The notes: generated by a model from the sequence alone, not told the origin. Counted from the first letter of the stretch, positions 1 to 9,246 are shown. The stretch: DNA of 64,000 nucleotides from an uncultured Methylococcaceae bacterium (GCA_903908165.1 CAIVQX010000009.1:24826-88825), one strand, 5' to 3'. A program made the numbers and translations.

Positions 1-186
1 ACAAGTCGAAAGAAATTTTTAAATAAAATAACTTCCACAGAAAAGCCCGAAGACTTAGCGCTTGCGACTGCAGTAACATCTGCATTAGCAGTAATGGCTG
101 GTGTTAAAGTGCTACGTGTTCATGATGTCAAAGAAAATAGACAAGCAGTTGATGTTGCTTGGGCAATTAAGCAGAGTTCTCATTAA
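1..186 (+). CDS. folP: Dihydropteroate synthase, C-terminal end (partial)
   Basis: The window opens inside this gene, and only the last 61 codons are present, ending in TAA. The translated tail contains SRKKFL, then an alanine-rich helix, then LRVHDVKE. This is the closing part of the TIM barrel of dihydropteroate synthase, where the SRK and RVHDV segments help bind the pterin and phosphate. The enzyme joins p-aminobenzoate to dihydropterin pyrophosphate in folate synthesis. The ORF track omits it because it has no start. Other folate genes (folK, folB, a pteridine reductase) lie about 16 kb away, so they are not in one operon. Identity is inferred from the short tail alone. Confidence 0.75.
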   Translation, partial: TSRKKFLNKITSTEKPEDLALATAVTSALAVMAGVKVLRVHDVKENRQAVDVAWAIKQSSH

Positions 187-542
187 ACTTAATGCTATTT
201 TTAATAGCTTGTGCGATTGTTCTAATAATTCGGCAAGGTTGGAAATGTTAGTGCAAATTGCTAATAATGCTTGAAACATCATGATGCGTTGATACTAGAA
301 GAAGCGATCCTAATTGAAGTTAAGTAAAGGAGAGCTTTTCAAGAGTCAATGTAGTTAAAGTTTTTACCTCATGTCCTCTATTGTTAACGTGAATAAAAAA
401 TTAAAAAGCCTTTTAGAACAAATGCTTGAAGTTATACAGGTATAGAAAAGCATAGTGTTATTTTGTTCAGTACAATTTTTGTCAATGTTTTGTATAGTTT
501 TGTGCTAACATATAATTTTTATTTTGAGACAACTATGTAAAC
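187..542. other. Intergenic region between folP and the MerR/B12 regulator
   Basis: This gap of 356 bases holds no supportable gene. An ATG at 371 opens only 24 codons and has no Shine-Dalgarno site. A 56-codon antisense frame (282 to 112, minus) overlaps folP and looks like chance. The right end carries the direct-repeat promoter described separately. Confidence 0.5.
477..516 (+). promoter_or_regulatory. Putative promoter/operator with phased TTTTGT direct repeats
   Basis: Three copies of TTTTGT start at 477, 488 and 498, spaced 11 and 10 bases apart. A fourth copy lies at 461. A perfect TATAAT follows at 511-516. The -35 position for a 17-base spacer falls exactly on the second repeat, so a protein bound to the repeats would block RNA polymerase. 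CarH-type MerR/B12 repressors are known to bind head-to-tail 11-bp repeats overlapping the -35 element. The downstream gene encodes such a protein, so autoregulation is the natural inference. Confidence 0.5.
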
Positions 543-1511
543 ATGACTAGCACTAGTGATGAATCAGCTCAATACTTAATTAAAACAGTCTCAAAAAGGT
601 CTGGCGTTAAATCTGATCTTGTAAGAGCTTGGGAGAGACGCTATCAGGCAGTTACGCCGACCCGGACCTCTGGTGGTCATCGAATATATACCGACCAAGA
701 TATTGCTCGTTTAAAACTTCTCAATCAGGCAACTAGCAATGGTCATAGCATTAGTCAAATTGCTAGACTTTCTCTTGAAGATCTAAAAAATCTAGTAAAA
801 AGTGAATCTGAATCAATCCCGCAGCCTCCACATATAATCCCTTCTAGTAGTGACAGGTTATATATTGCTGCGGATTATATGGAAAAATGTTACGCCGCTG
901 TTTTAGCTTTTGACCCTAAAGCCCTTGAGTCTCATTTTGAAAATGCAATCGTAGAGCTTGGCTCTGAGATATTTATTGAGCACTTGCTAACACCTCTGTT
1001 AACTAGAATTGGTGAGCGTTGGAAAGCCGGGGAACTGAGACCGGTTCACGAACATATGACTTCATCTGTTATTCGTTCACTTGCTTATATTTTACGTAAC
1101 AATAAACCCCGGGCAGAAAATGCGCCCAGAATGGTTGTTAGTACGCCGATTGATCAATTGCACGAGTTAGGTGCTTTACTTGCTGCCATCATGGCAGAAC
1201 TTAGTGATTGGCAAGTGACTTACCTTGGGACAAATCTCCCTGCCGAAGAAATAGCTGCAGCTATTAAATATACTAATGCCCGTGCTGTGACTCTCAGCAT
1301 CAGTTTTGCTGCCAATGATCACGTTGTTGCAAAAGAACTTAGAAGACTGAGAAAATTAATTGGTCCTGATATAGCGATTATTGTTGGAGGTAGAGCCGCT
1401 GAGTATTACCAAGATATTTTAAATGAAGTCGGAGTTGTAAATATTCAAAGTTACGCCCATTTTAGACAAATTCTGGCTGAACTTGCCCTAAAGCAAGAAA
1501 ACCAGAATTGA
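543..1511 (+). CDS. MerR-family regulator with cobalamin-binding domain (CarH/LitR-like)
   Basis: This 322-residue protein has an N-terminal MerR winged helix (residues about 10-75, with the motif RAWERRY). A four-helix B12-cap domain (about 105-190) and a Rossmann-type B12-binding domain (about 195-320) follow. The cap contains W160, then nine residues, then E170-H171. This is the Wx9EH signature of adenosylcobalamin photoreceptors of the CarH class. H207 in TPIDQLHELG is the expected lower cobalt ligand. CarH of Thermus has a histidine right after the tryptophan that forms the light-state bis-His adduct; here it is K161. The likely role is light- or B12-responsive repression. Targets are unknown; the gene lies 31 bases upstream of a YcgN-like gene and may be transcribed with it. 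Confidence 0.85.
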   Translation: MTSTSDESAQYLIKTVSKRSGVKSDLVRAWERRYQAVTPTRTSGGHRIYTDQDIARLKLLNQATSNGHSISQIARLSLEDLKNLVKSESESIPQPPHIIPSSSDRLYIAADYMEKCYAAVLAFDPKALESHFENAIVELGSEIFIEHLLTPLLTRIGERWKAGELRPVHEHMTSSVIRSLAYILRNNKPRAENAPRMVVSTPIDQLHELGALLAAIMAELSDWQVTYLGTNLPAEEIAAAIKYTNARAVTLSISFAANDHVVAKELRRLRKLIGPDIAIIVGGRAAEYYQDILNEVGVVNIQSYAHFRQILAELALKQENQN

Positions 1512-1542
1512 TAGTTGATTTATAACTCATTGTTATTTCTTT

Positions 1543-1971
1543 ATGAGTTTTTGGAAAACTAAAAAATTATCTGAAATGAGTATAGATGAATGGGAGTCAC
1601 TATGTGACAATTGCGGAAAATGTTGTCTCCATAAGCTGGAAGATGAGAAGACTGAAAAAATAGTTTTTACTAATGTCGCCTGTAAGCTTATTAACCTGAC
1701 TACCTGTCGATGTACAAAATATAGTAAACGAACTGAATTAGTTCCGGAATGTTTGGATTTAAGAGAGTTGGATATTGATAGGTATGGCTGGTTGCCATCT
1801 ACTTGCGCATACCGACTTCTTAATGATGACAAAGAATTACCATCATGGCATCCATTAATATCAGGAAACTCTGCCAGTGTAAAAAGGGCTGGGGTTTCAA
1901 TTAACAGTTACGCTATAAAAGAATCAAATGCTATAGATTTCGAAGATCATATTATTGAATGGTTAAAATAG
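1543..1971 (+). CDS. YcgN/YkgJ-family cysteine cluster protein
   Basis: This 142-residue cytoplasmic protein carries CDNCGKCC at residues 21-28 and further cysteines near 47, 55, 57, 70 and 88. It also has the conserved GWLPSTCAYR segment. This pattern defines the UPF0260/YcgN family of putative zinc- or iron-binding proteins, whose biochemical function is not established. Its length matches the family. It follows the MerR/B12 regulator by 31 bases on the same strand and may share its transcript, but nothing in the sequence links their functions. Confidence 0.85.
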   Translation: MSFWKTKKLSEMSIDEWESLCDNCGKCCLHKLEDEKTEKIVFTNVACKLINLTTCRCTKYSKRTELVPECLDLRELDIDRYGWLPSTCAYRLLNDDKELPSWHPLISGNSASVKRAGVSINSYAIKESNAIDFEDHIIEWLK

Positions 1972-2004
1972 AATACTAAGTAGCTATGGGGATATCTCGA
2001 GTAT

Positions 2005-2505
2005 TTAGGGTTTAAGATTAATAATCAATCCAGCGCCATCAACCGACTTTAGCTTTTCTCCTTGGGGCTCAGGTGTCATCAGAAAATCACCATCTAATTC
2101 TATATGCCGAGATTCTTTTTTTGCTTTAGTATCAAAATAATTAGCAGATTTATTTTTTTCCACCTGCTGTTGATCAAGTAATAAATCAGTACTTCCTGTG
2201 CTTCTAAAAGGTATAGATAAATCTAATATTTTTTCGATCTCGTTCTTCTCAATAGTATTATCACTAATAGGTTTTTTTATTTTTGAATCAACTTTAATTT
2301 TCTGGTGTTTGCTTTTTTCTGTGCTTTCTGACAGATTTATTTTTTTTATTCCTTGAGGTTGCTTAATTTCATAAGACTTGGAATTGATCGTAGCTTTTTG
2401 TCTCTCCAGAACTAAAACGTCTTTTTCAACCAAATTATCAAACCCACTCAGAAATAACCATGAGCTGGTTATAAAGCTTAATAAAAATACTCGGTAAATG
2501 CTCAT
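2005..2505 (-). CDS. Hypothetical secreted or membrane-anchored protein
   Basis: I do not recognise this protein. From the ATG at 2505 it is 166 residues, with an N-terminal hydrophobic stretch (about residues 4-22, ending near LFLSGF) that reads as a signal peptide or anchor. The rest is hydrophilic, rich in lysine, serine and glutamate, with no cysteine and no obvious domain. The ORF track starts at a GTG five codons upstream, which sits directly against its only SD-like GGA, so the ATG is preferred. It stands alone on the minus strand, convergent with the YcgN-like gene. Confidence 0.5.
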   Translation of the reverse strand: MSIYRVFLLSFITSSWLFLSGFDNLVEKDVLVLERQKATINSKSYEIKQPQGIKKINLSESTEKSKHQKIKVDSKIKKPISDNTIEKNEIEKILDLSIPFRSTGSTDLLLDQQQVEKNKSANYFDTKAKKESRHIELDGDFLMTPEPQGEKLKSVDGAGLIINLKP

Positions 2506-2520
2506 GTTAAATTTTACCAC

Positions 2521-2836
2521 TCCAGTTATAGAGTACCTGAGCCACTTAAAAAACTACCAAGAATGATTAAAGCTGACATAGGTTATTATCCCCTACGATA
2601 TCACAGCAATTATTTGTTATACAAGGCGTATTTTGGTAATCAGCATCTGTTTCTTTTCAATTCAGCGTTATATTTTTAGCCTATAAATTTATAATATTTC
2701 CCAAATAACATTGAGATAAAATCGGATACTGGTAAATCTGAACGCTGTTTCTCGAAAGAAACTGGAAAAAATTCGAAGCTGATTGATACGTCAGGCATAA
2801 AAAAAGCCCCGATCAGATCGGAGCCTTTAGAATTCA
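2521..2836. other. Intergenic region between the secreted unknown and the tRNA-Phe pair
   Basis: This AT-rich gap of about 316 bases contains the tRNA terminator at its right end. I see no gene or repeat in the remainder. The reading frame listed across 2676-3038 is an antisense-free translation of the tRNA genes themselves and is not a protein gene. Confidence 0.5.
2798..2829 (-). terminator. Rho-independent terminator of the tRNA-Phe transcript
   Basis: Read on the minus strand, a GC-rich hairpin with arms around GGCTCCGATC and GATCGGGGC is followed by a run of seven T. It begins 8 bases downstream of the second tRNA-Phe, as expected for the end of the tRNA operon. Confidence 0.85.
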
Positions 2837-2912
<76 letters not shown>

Positions 2913-2941
2913 TTTAGAAGTGTTGCTTAGTTTTTTGTAAT

Positions 2942-3017
<76 letters not shown>

Positions 3018-3331
3018 GTAACTACAAAAGACGATCATTAGACTTTATTACGTTGCTCTAGTCAATAAAAAATGTAAATTTATTCGAGTAGGGTACTCCT
3101 AAAATACTCGCTTTTCTTACCCTAAAGTTGATAACGAACTCGAAAACTTTCACTGTTGAGAATGAACTATTTAAACTTTAGTGTTAGTCGAACTTAAAGG
3201 ATTGCTATTTTCTAAAGTATAAAGGTGGAAAGCACTAGATTTAATGAGACATTTTGATATTGAACCTATAAACGATTTGGCTTTAAAGTATGATAATATT
3301 TTCAATCAAAGTATTTTTTTAAAAGGCGAGC
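3018..3331. other. Divergent intergenic region between tRNA-Phe and gnd
   Basis: This 314-base region carries the tRNA promoter on its left side. It must also carry the promoter of the gnd-zwf-pgl operon on its right. A GATAAT near 3290 could be a -10 element, but no convincing -35 goes with it. No gene is seen. Confidence 0.5.
3037..3065 (-). promoter_or_regulatory. Sigma-70 promoter for the tRNA-Phe pair
   Basis: On the minus strand TTGACT (3065-3060) is separated by 17 bases from TCTAAT (3042-3037). The predicted start lies around 3030, giving a short leader before the first tRNA at 3017. The match to consensus and the spacing are both good. Confidence 0.75.
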
Positions 3332-4777
3332 ATGAAAGCAAATATCGGTTTAATCGGTTTGGCAGTAATGGGACAAAATCTGGTTCTTAACATGAACGAC
3401 CATGGTTTTAAAGTTGCGGTTTATAACCGGACTACCAGCACAGTTGATGAATTTTTAGACGGTCCGGCAAAAGATACTCTGGTGGTTGGGACACATTCGC
3501 TTGAAGCTTTGGTTGATAGTCTTGCTAGTCCTCGAATTGTCATGTTGATGGTAAAGGCGGGTGAGGTTGTTGATCAGTATATTGATAAGTTAGTGCCGCT
3601 ATTATCGGCGGGCGATATCATTGTTGATGGCGGCAATTCTTTATTTACAGATACTAATCGGCGGACAGCAGCACTAAAAGCCATCAATATTAACTATATT
3701 GGTACTGGTGTGTCTGGGGGTGAAGAAGGCGCAAGACACGGGCCTTCAATCATGCCGGGCGGAAATAAAGCTGCTTGGCCTGTGGTTAAACCTATTTTTC
3801 AGGCTATCAGTGCTCATGTCGAAGGCGATCCTTGTTGTGAATGGGTCGGTGAAAATGGCGCCGGTCATTACGTTAAGATGGTTCATAACGGTATTGAGTA
3901 TGGTGATATGCAGTTGATTTGCGAGGCTTATCAATTATTGTCTGAAGGGTTAGGTTTAAATGCGGATGAAATGCATGCGATATTTTCTGAATGGAATAAA
4001 GGTGAATTAAGCTCGTATTTAATCGAAATTACAGCAGCCATTTTGGCGTATAAAGACGAAGATGGATTGCCTTTGGTGGATAAGATTCTTGATACTGCCG
4101 GCCAGAAAGGTACTGGTAAATGGACAGGTATTAACGCTTTGGACTTGGGGATTCCTTTAACACTAATCGGTGAATCGGTGTTTGCACGCTGTTTGTCAGC
4201 TCAAAAATCAGAAAGAGTGAAAGCTGCTCAGGTATTACCTAAGCACACACAAGCCTTCTCTGGTGACAAAAAAGTTATGATTGAGGCAATTCGTGATGCC
4301 TTGTACGCTGCCAAAATTATTTCTTATGCACAAGGCTTTCGCTTAATGCGAGAAGCTTCCAAAGAATATAACTTATCACTGAATTATGGTGAAATTGCCT
4401 TGATGTGGCGTGGTGGGTGTATTATTCGAAGTCAATTCTTAAATGATATTAAGCAAGCTTACACAGGTAATCCAGAGTTGGAAAATCTGCTGTTAGCTGA
4501 TTTTTTTGTAGATGCCATGAAGCAAGCTGATACAGGGTGGCGTAAAGCTGTGGTACTCGGTATTGAACTGGGTATTCCAACACCAGCATTTTCATCTGCG
4601 TTGGCTTATTATGATGGTTATCGAACAGAACGTTTGCCGGCCAATTTATTACAAGCCCAGCGAGATTATTTTGGTGCACATACCTATGAGCGGACAGATA
4701 AACCCAGGGGTGAATTTTTTCACACCGACTGGACAGGCCATGGCGGCAAGACAGCGTCTTCTACTTATACTGTGTAA
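3332..4777 (+). CDS. gnd: 6-phosphogluconate dehydrogenase, decarboxylating
   Basis: This enzyme oxidises and decarboxylates 6-phosphogluconate to ribulose 5-phosphate with NAD(P)+. The 481 residues match the long (about 470-480) form. The N-terminal Rossmann motif is GLAVMGQN (residues 9-16), followed by NRT at 32-34, which suits NADP. The substrate signature has SGG at 128-130, and K182, N186 and E189 (KMVHNGIEYG) are the expected catalytic residues. An AAAGGCGAGC Shine-Dalgarno sequence precedes the ATG. It heads an operon with zwf and pgl. In RuMP-cycle methylotrophs the same three enzymes form the formaldehyde-oxidising cyclic pathway; here that role is inference. Confidence 0.97.
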   Translation: MKANIGLIGLAVMGQNLVLNMNDHGFKVAVYNRTTSTVDEFLDGPAKDTLVVGTHSLEALVDSLASPRIVMLMVKAGEVVDQYIDKLVPLLSAGDIIVDGGNSLFTDTNRRTAALKAININYIGTGVSGGEEGARHGPSIMPGGNKAAWPVVKPIFQAISAHVEGDPCCEWVGENGAGHYVKMVHNGIEYGDMQLICEAYQLLSEGLGLNADEMHAIFSEWNKGELSSYLIEITAAILAYKDEDGLPLVDKILDTAGQKGTGKWTGINALDLGIPLTLIGESVFARCLSAQKSERVKAAQVLPKHTQAFSGDKKVMIEAIRDALYAAKIISYAQGFRLMREASKEYNLSLNYGEIALMWRGGCIIRSQFLNDIKQAYTGNPELENLLLADFFVDAMKQADTGWRKAVVLGIELGIPTPAFSSALAYYDGYRTERLPANLLQAQRDYFGAHTYERTDKPRGEFFHTDWTGHGGKTASSTYTV

Positions 4778-4806
4778 CTAACCATATATCATTTACTGAG
4801 TTTTTT

Positions 4807-6291
4807 ATGAACGCTGATCCTTGTACATACGTTATTTTTGGTTCTACTGGAAATCTTTCAAGAATTAAATTAATGCCAGCCCTTTATCATCTTGATGTGG
4901 CTAATCAATTGCCTAATGGAACTCGTATCTTGGCGATTGGGCGAAGACCATGGGATCAACAGAAATGGCTTAGTGAAGTTAGGGATATGGTTGTAGCAAA
5001 AACAAAAGACGATTTCGATGAGACGGTCTTTCAGCGCTTTAGTGAACGCCTACAATATCATCAAGGTGATATAGGAGAAGCTAAATGCTATTCACAGCTT
5101 GCTGGGCTGCTAAATGAAAAAAATAATTTCCCTAAAAATATGGCTTTTTACTTGTCTATAAGTCCTGCTGACTTTGGAACGGTTATGGAAATGTTGAGTA
5201 ATAATCAGTTGTTTAATGAAGATGTCGGTTGGCGGCGAGTTATTATCGAAAAACCTTTTGGATATGATCTGGATAGTGCGGAAGCTCTACAAAAACGTAT
5301 CAGTCATTATTTAAGAGAAGAGCAAATTTACCGTATCGATCATTATCTGGGCAAAGGCATGGTGCAAAATGTATTAGTATTTCGTTTTGCAAATGTCATG
5401 CTTGAGCCCATATGGAATCGTAATTATATTGATCATATTCAAATTACCCATTCGGAAGAGCTTGGCATAGAAGGTCGTGGTGATTATTACAATAGTGCCG
5501 GTGCCATGAGGGACATGTTGCAAAGTCATTTGCTTCAATTATTAGCTTTAGTGACAATGGAGCCTCCTGCATCAATGGAGGCAGAATCTTTGAGGGATGA
5601 AAAAGTTAAGGTTTTAAAGTCTATTCGCCCGATTCCCAAAGAAGCAGTACACGGACATGCGTTTAGAGGTCAATATGCACAGGGTCATATTCAAGGAAAA
5701 AAGGTAAATGGCTATTTGCAGGAAGAAAATATCCCTGCTAACAGCGTGACAGAAACCTATGCATCCATGAAGCTTTATATTGATAACTGGCGTTGGCGTG
5801 GTGTGCCAATGTACTTGCGTACCGGTAAACGTATGGCCAAAGCGCAATCAACTATTTCAATTTGTTTTCGTCACCCACCATTACAGTTCTTTCGCGATAC
5901 TAATGTACATTGTATGAATCAGAATTGGGTTTTGTTAGGTATACAGCCCGAAGAATTTATTCGTATTGAAATGACGGTAAAAGAACCGGGTCTAGAGATG
6001 CGTACAAGAACTCGCAGTCTTGATGCCAGTTTTAGAAATGAAGATGAAAAAGCTATCGATGCTTATGAGGATTTGTTACAGGATGTTTTGAAAGGTGATC
6101 GATCGTTATTTCTTCGTTTTGATGAAGTTGAATATGCGTGGCGTATTGTTGACCCGATATTGCAAACTTGGGCTAATGAGCGTGATTATATTGCAACCTA
6201 TCCTGCAGGTTCTTGGGGTCCTGAGGATAGTCGGCTGTTTGATAAAAGTGCCCAATCTTGGCGAAGTTCACTTACTCCGGAGTGCAAATAA
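4807..6291 (+). CDS. zwf: Glucose-6-phosphate 1-dehydrogenase
   Basis: This enzyme oxidises glucose 6-phosphate to 6-phosphogluconolactone, making NAD(P)H. At 494 residues it is full length. The nucleotide fold begins GSTGNLSRIK (12-21), where most family members have GD rather than GN. The substrate motif RIDHYLGK is at 176-183, and the catalytic base is the histidine at about 240 in a QSHLLQLL context. It sits 29 bases after gnd, and its stop codon abuts the pgl start, so the three are surely one transcript. Confidence 0.97.
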   Translation: MNADPCTYVIFGSTGNLSRIKLMPALYHLDVANQLPNGTRILAIGRRPWDQQKWLSEVRDMVVAKTKDDFDETVFQRFSERLQYHQGDIGEAKCYSQLAGLLNEKNNFPKNMAFYLSISPADFGTVMEMLSNNQLFNEDVGWRRVIIEKPFGYDLDSAEALQKRISHYLREEQIYRIDHYLGKGMVQNVLVFRFANVMLEPIWNRNYIDHIQITHSEELGIEGRGDYYNSAGAMRDMLQSHLLQLLALVTMEPPASMEAESLRDEKVKVLKSIRPIPKEAVHGHAFRGQYAQGHIQGKKVNGYLQEENIPANSVTETYASMKLYIDNWRWRGVPMYLRTGKRMAKAQSTISICFRHPPLQFFRDTNVHCMNQNWVLLGIQPEEFIRIEMTVKEPGLEMRTRTRSLDASFRNEDEKAIDAYEDLLQDVLKGDRSLFLRFDEVEYAWRIVDPILQTWANERDYIATYPAGSWGPEDSRLFDKSAQSWRSSLTPECK

Positions 6292-6975
6292 ATGCAACAT
6301 AACAGTCGTTGGCATCTACTAGAAACAGCCGATGAGGTCGCGTTGGCTGTATATGATGAAATTCTCGAGGCTGCACAAGAAGCCATTAAGCGACAAGGTA
6401 AGTTTAAGTTGGTTCTGGCTGGTGGCAGTACGCCCGAAAAAGTCTATAAATTACTAGCAAAGTCTGATGCAGATTGGGCTAGATGGTATATTTATTATGG
6501 TGATGAGCGTTGTTTGCCGGTGGATCATGCCGAGAGAAACAGCTTAATGGCTACGCATTGTTTTTTGGAGAACGTTGCTATTCCTGAAGCACATGTTTTC
6601 ACAATGCCAGCTGAATTAGGTCCAGAAATAGGAGCCAAAGAATATCGAGAAATTGTTATTAATGCTCTTCCATTTGACATGGTTTTATTAGGGATGGGCG
6701 AAGATGGACATACGGCAAGTTTGTTCCCTGGACACCAGCATAAACAAGATGAATTAGTTCATGCTGTTTATAATTCACCTAAGCCTCCTTCAGAAAGAAT
6801 GTCTATCAGTGCAGAAGCATTGAGTAGTACGCATCAACTTATAATTATGGTAACAGGTGCAAATAAACAAGACGCAGTTAATGCGTGGCGCTCAGGTCAA
6901 GACTTACCTGTTGCTACTATAAATCCAAAAAACACTATTGATATATACATAGATAAAGATGCCTTTAAGTCATAA
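6292..6975 (+). CDS. pgl: 6-phosphogluconolactonase (DevB type)
   Basis: This enzyme hydrolyses 6-phosphogluconolactone, the step between zwf and gnd. The protein has 227 residues, with LAGGSTPEKVY near residue 41 and the GMGEDGHTASLFPG motif of the NagB/Pgl family carrying the catalytic histidine. Its ATG starts on the base after the zwf stop codon, suggesting translational coupling. Together gnd-zwf-pgl encode the complete oxidative branch of the pentose phosphate pathway. Confidence 0.95.
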   Translation: MQHNSRWHLLETADEVALAVYDEILEAAQEAIKRQGKFKLVLAGGSTPEKVYKLLAKSDADWARWYIYYGDERCLPVDHAERNSLMATHCFLENVAIPEAHVFTMPAELGPEIGAKEYREIVINALPFDMVLLGMGEDGHTASLFPGHQHKQDELVHAVYNSPKPPSERMSISAEALSSTHQLIIMVTGANKQDAVNAWRSGQDLPVATINPKNTIDIYIDKDAFKS

Positions 6976-7041
6976 CAAAGTCGTGTAAAAGAAGATTTAT
7001 TCACACACTATTAGATTTAATAAATTACAGTATATAAAAGC

Positions 7042-8109
7042 ATGTCGAGCATTTTAGTCAGCAAGCCTAGTGAGTTAAACATTGATTGGGCTCAACGAGT
7101 GGTTAACCAACATTATTCAAATATAGTCGTTTCAGATGTTAATATTGTTTCGGTTGATATTGGGACAACAACTCGTATACGCGTCAAAACTAAACATAAT
7201 GCCCCCGATATTTTTCCGGAGCAGTGGTTCGTAAAGTTACCATCAACTACTTGGCGGGCAAAAATAATTACTGCCCTACCAAGATTACTGCATACAGAAG
7301 TGCGTTTTTATAATGAAGTCAATGGGCCGGCATCGATCATAACTCCTCGTTCGTTAGGGGCGCAGAGCAAATTTGGTAGCGGAGCGACACTCGTGCTTGC
7401 CGACATGACTGACATTGACTTTATTCTAGGTGAGCCTAGTGATGTTTTAACATTCGCGCAAGCTGCTTCGGTAGTTGAACAAATGGCTAATTTTCATGCT
7501 CATTTTTGGAATAATATCCACCTTGATCATACCTATCGTTGGTTAGATGGCCCTGTCCGTCGTCTTGAGGATTTTCTAGGGACTGCTTTGGCAGTTCCCT
7601 TAATGAAGCGAGGATTACGAAAAGCTGGCGGATTTGTACCTGCCAAACTGCATTCACAAGCTGTTCATTATGCGCGCAATCGTAAAAAGGCTATGCGTTT
7701 TCTTAATAGCGCTCCACAAACCTTAGTTCACCATGATTGTCACCCCGGAAACTTATTTTGGCATAAATCTAAGCCTGGTTTTCTAGATTGGCAACTCGTT
7801 CGTTTTGGTGAAGGTATCAGCGATATTGCTTATTTCCTATCAACATCTCTCGACCCTAAAGTCAGACGAGAGCATGAGGTTGATTTGATAACGCTCTATG
7901 CCCAAAATCTTCAGGCTAATGGTATTAGAGATGTTGATGTCAAGATTCTTTTAGACAGATATCGAGCTCATCTCATTTATTCATTTGAAGCGATGATTTT
8001 GACACTTGGAATTGGAGGAATGATGAGTTTGGAAAGTAATTACGAACTTATAAGCCGCACTGTTGCTTCAGTGCTTGATCATGATTCATTTGCCAGGATA
8101 CCAATTTAG
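7042..8109 (+). CDS. Aminoglycoside-phosphotransferase/ecdysteroid-kinase-like protein
   Basis: This 355-residue protein has a kinase-like fold. HHDCHPGNLFW near residue 230 is the catalytic loop (HxDxxxxN), and LDWQ near 250 is the metal-binding aspartate. Upstream, the segment LVLADMTD resembles the hinge seen in the APH/EcKL (DUF1679-type) family. These enzymes phosphorylate small molecules, and the substrate here cannot be read from sequence. It follows pgl by 66 bases without a visible terminator and could be read through from that operon. A metabolic link with sugar phosphates is not supported. Confidence 0.75.
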   Translation: MSSILVSKPSELNIDWAQRVVNQHYSNIVVSDVNIVSVDIGTTTRIRVKTKHNAPDIFPEQWFVKLPSTTWRAKIITALPRLLHTEVRFYNEVNGPASIITPRSLGAQSKFGSGATLVLADMTDIDFILGEPSDVLTFAQAASVVEQMANFHAHFWNNIHLDHTYRWLDGPVRRLEDFLGTALAVPLMKRGLRKAGGFVPAKLHSQAVHYARNRKKAMRFLNSAPQTLVHHDCHPGNLFWHKSKPGFLDWQLVRFGEGISDIAYFLSTSLDPKVRREHEVDLITLYAQNLQANGIRDVDVKILLDRYRAHLIYSFEAMILTLGIGGMMSLESNYELISRTVASVLDHDSFARIPI

Positions 8110-8400
8110 CCTTGTATTTGAAATATTAAGGTTATCAAGAAGAATGAGTCATCTAAATAATTCCAGCCTTTGAGATAGAGATCCAACTAATTACAGTGCC
8201 AAACTTTTAACTCTATAGCCAGAAGATGATTGTATAAGCCGTTCTCAATTTATCTCAACTTGTAATACAATAGTCCGGTTTACGCTAATTAAGCCATTAG
8301 TCATTAAAAAAATTACTGATAATTTAACGTTAACAAGACAACGCAAAAAGCAGTTGTAATAGCGTTATTTTTTAATTACAAAAAGAGAGGGTAAGGATTT

Positions 8401-9156
8401 ATGTGTTGGAGTGGTGAAGCCTCAGGTGTTCTGGCCGTCGCAGGTCTTAGTACTGCAGCCTATGTTGCACTTAAACAAGGTGAGTCTAAGGAGCTTTGGA
8501 TTCCGTTAACGTATTTTGCCTTAATGGAGTTGCTGCAAGCAGTAACTTATGTTTATATTGATTTATGTGATAATCCGAATAATCAGATACTCACTCTTTT
8601 AGGGTATTTGCATGTCGCATTTCAACCATTTTTTGTCAATATGGTAGCGATGTATTTTATTCCGGTTAGTGTGAAACTAAAAATTCGTACTACTGTTTAT
8701 ACTATTTGTGCGATCGGTTCGATTGCCATGCTAATGAAAATGTATCCATTTGGTTGGGCGGGTACTTGTAATATTGGTATTGAGGGTTTTTGTGGTCCTA
8801 GCGTCTGTTCAACCTCAGGTTCTTGGCATATCGCTTGGCAAATGCCTTTAAATGGATTGATGTCCGACCCTGTTAAGTGGTTGTTTGGATTCGATTGGGG
8901 TTTGCATGCCTTTACTTATATTCTGGTGGCTTTTTATATGCCTCTTATCTATGGATCATGGCGATTTGTGGGTTTTCATTATTTGATTGGTCCGTTTATT
9001 TCAGATATTACTACGACCGATCCAAATGAATATGCGGCAGTGTGGTGTTTGTTTTCTATAGCTTTATGTGTATCGGTTATCAAATCACCAATCAGGAAGC
9101 ATTTGCACGTTAAAAAGTGGCCCTTTTATAAAACAGAAATTGGTGATTCTTTATAG
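8401..9156 (+). CDS. Multipass membrane protein of unknown function
   Basis: The 251-residue protein has about six or seven hydrophobic segments and conserved-looking cysteine and tryptophan positions, starting MCWSGEASG and containing a central CNIGIEGFCG. I recall a similar architecture in a family of uncharacterised membrane proteins (possibly DUF5765), but I am not sure of the assignment. A clear SD (AAGG) sits six bases before the ATG. It is monocistronic, with a hairpin downstream, and convergent with the CAX-type antiporter. No function can be proposed. Confidence 0.7.
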   Translation: MCWSGEASGVLAVAGLSTAAYVALKQGESKELWIPLTYFALMELLQAVTYVYIDLCDNPNNQILTLLGYLHVAFQPFFVNMVAMYFIPVSVKLKIRTTVYTICAIGSIAMLMKMYPFGWAGTCNIGIEGFCGPSVCSTSGSWHIAWQMPLNGLMSDPVKWLFGFDWGLHAFTYILVAFYMPLIYGSWRFVGFHYLIGPFISDITTTDPNEYAAVWCLFSIALCVSVIKSPIRKHLHVKKWPFYKTEIGDSL

Positions 9157-9206
9157 TTATTCTTAATAAGCTAGCAAATAATACCAACTATTAAACTCGA
9201 GTAAAT

Positions 9207-9246
9207 ATAAGATCACGAAGGGAAATATAAAGCTTTGTGATCTTAT
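9207..9246 (+). terminator. Hairpin terminator after the membrane protein
   Basis: Arms ATAAGATCACGAA and TTTGTGATCTTAT form a 13-bp stem with one G-T pair and a 14-base loop. It lies between two convergent genes. The T-tract after the stem is short (TCTT), so termination may be weak or act from both sides. Confidence 0.55.

Noticed and set aside
112-282. 56-codon minus-strand frame overlapping the end of folP
   Set aside because: It has no Shine-Dalgarno sequence or motif and runs antisense to folP coding sequence; most likely chance.
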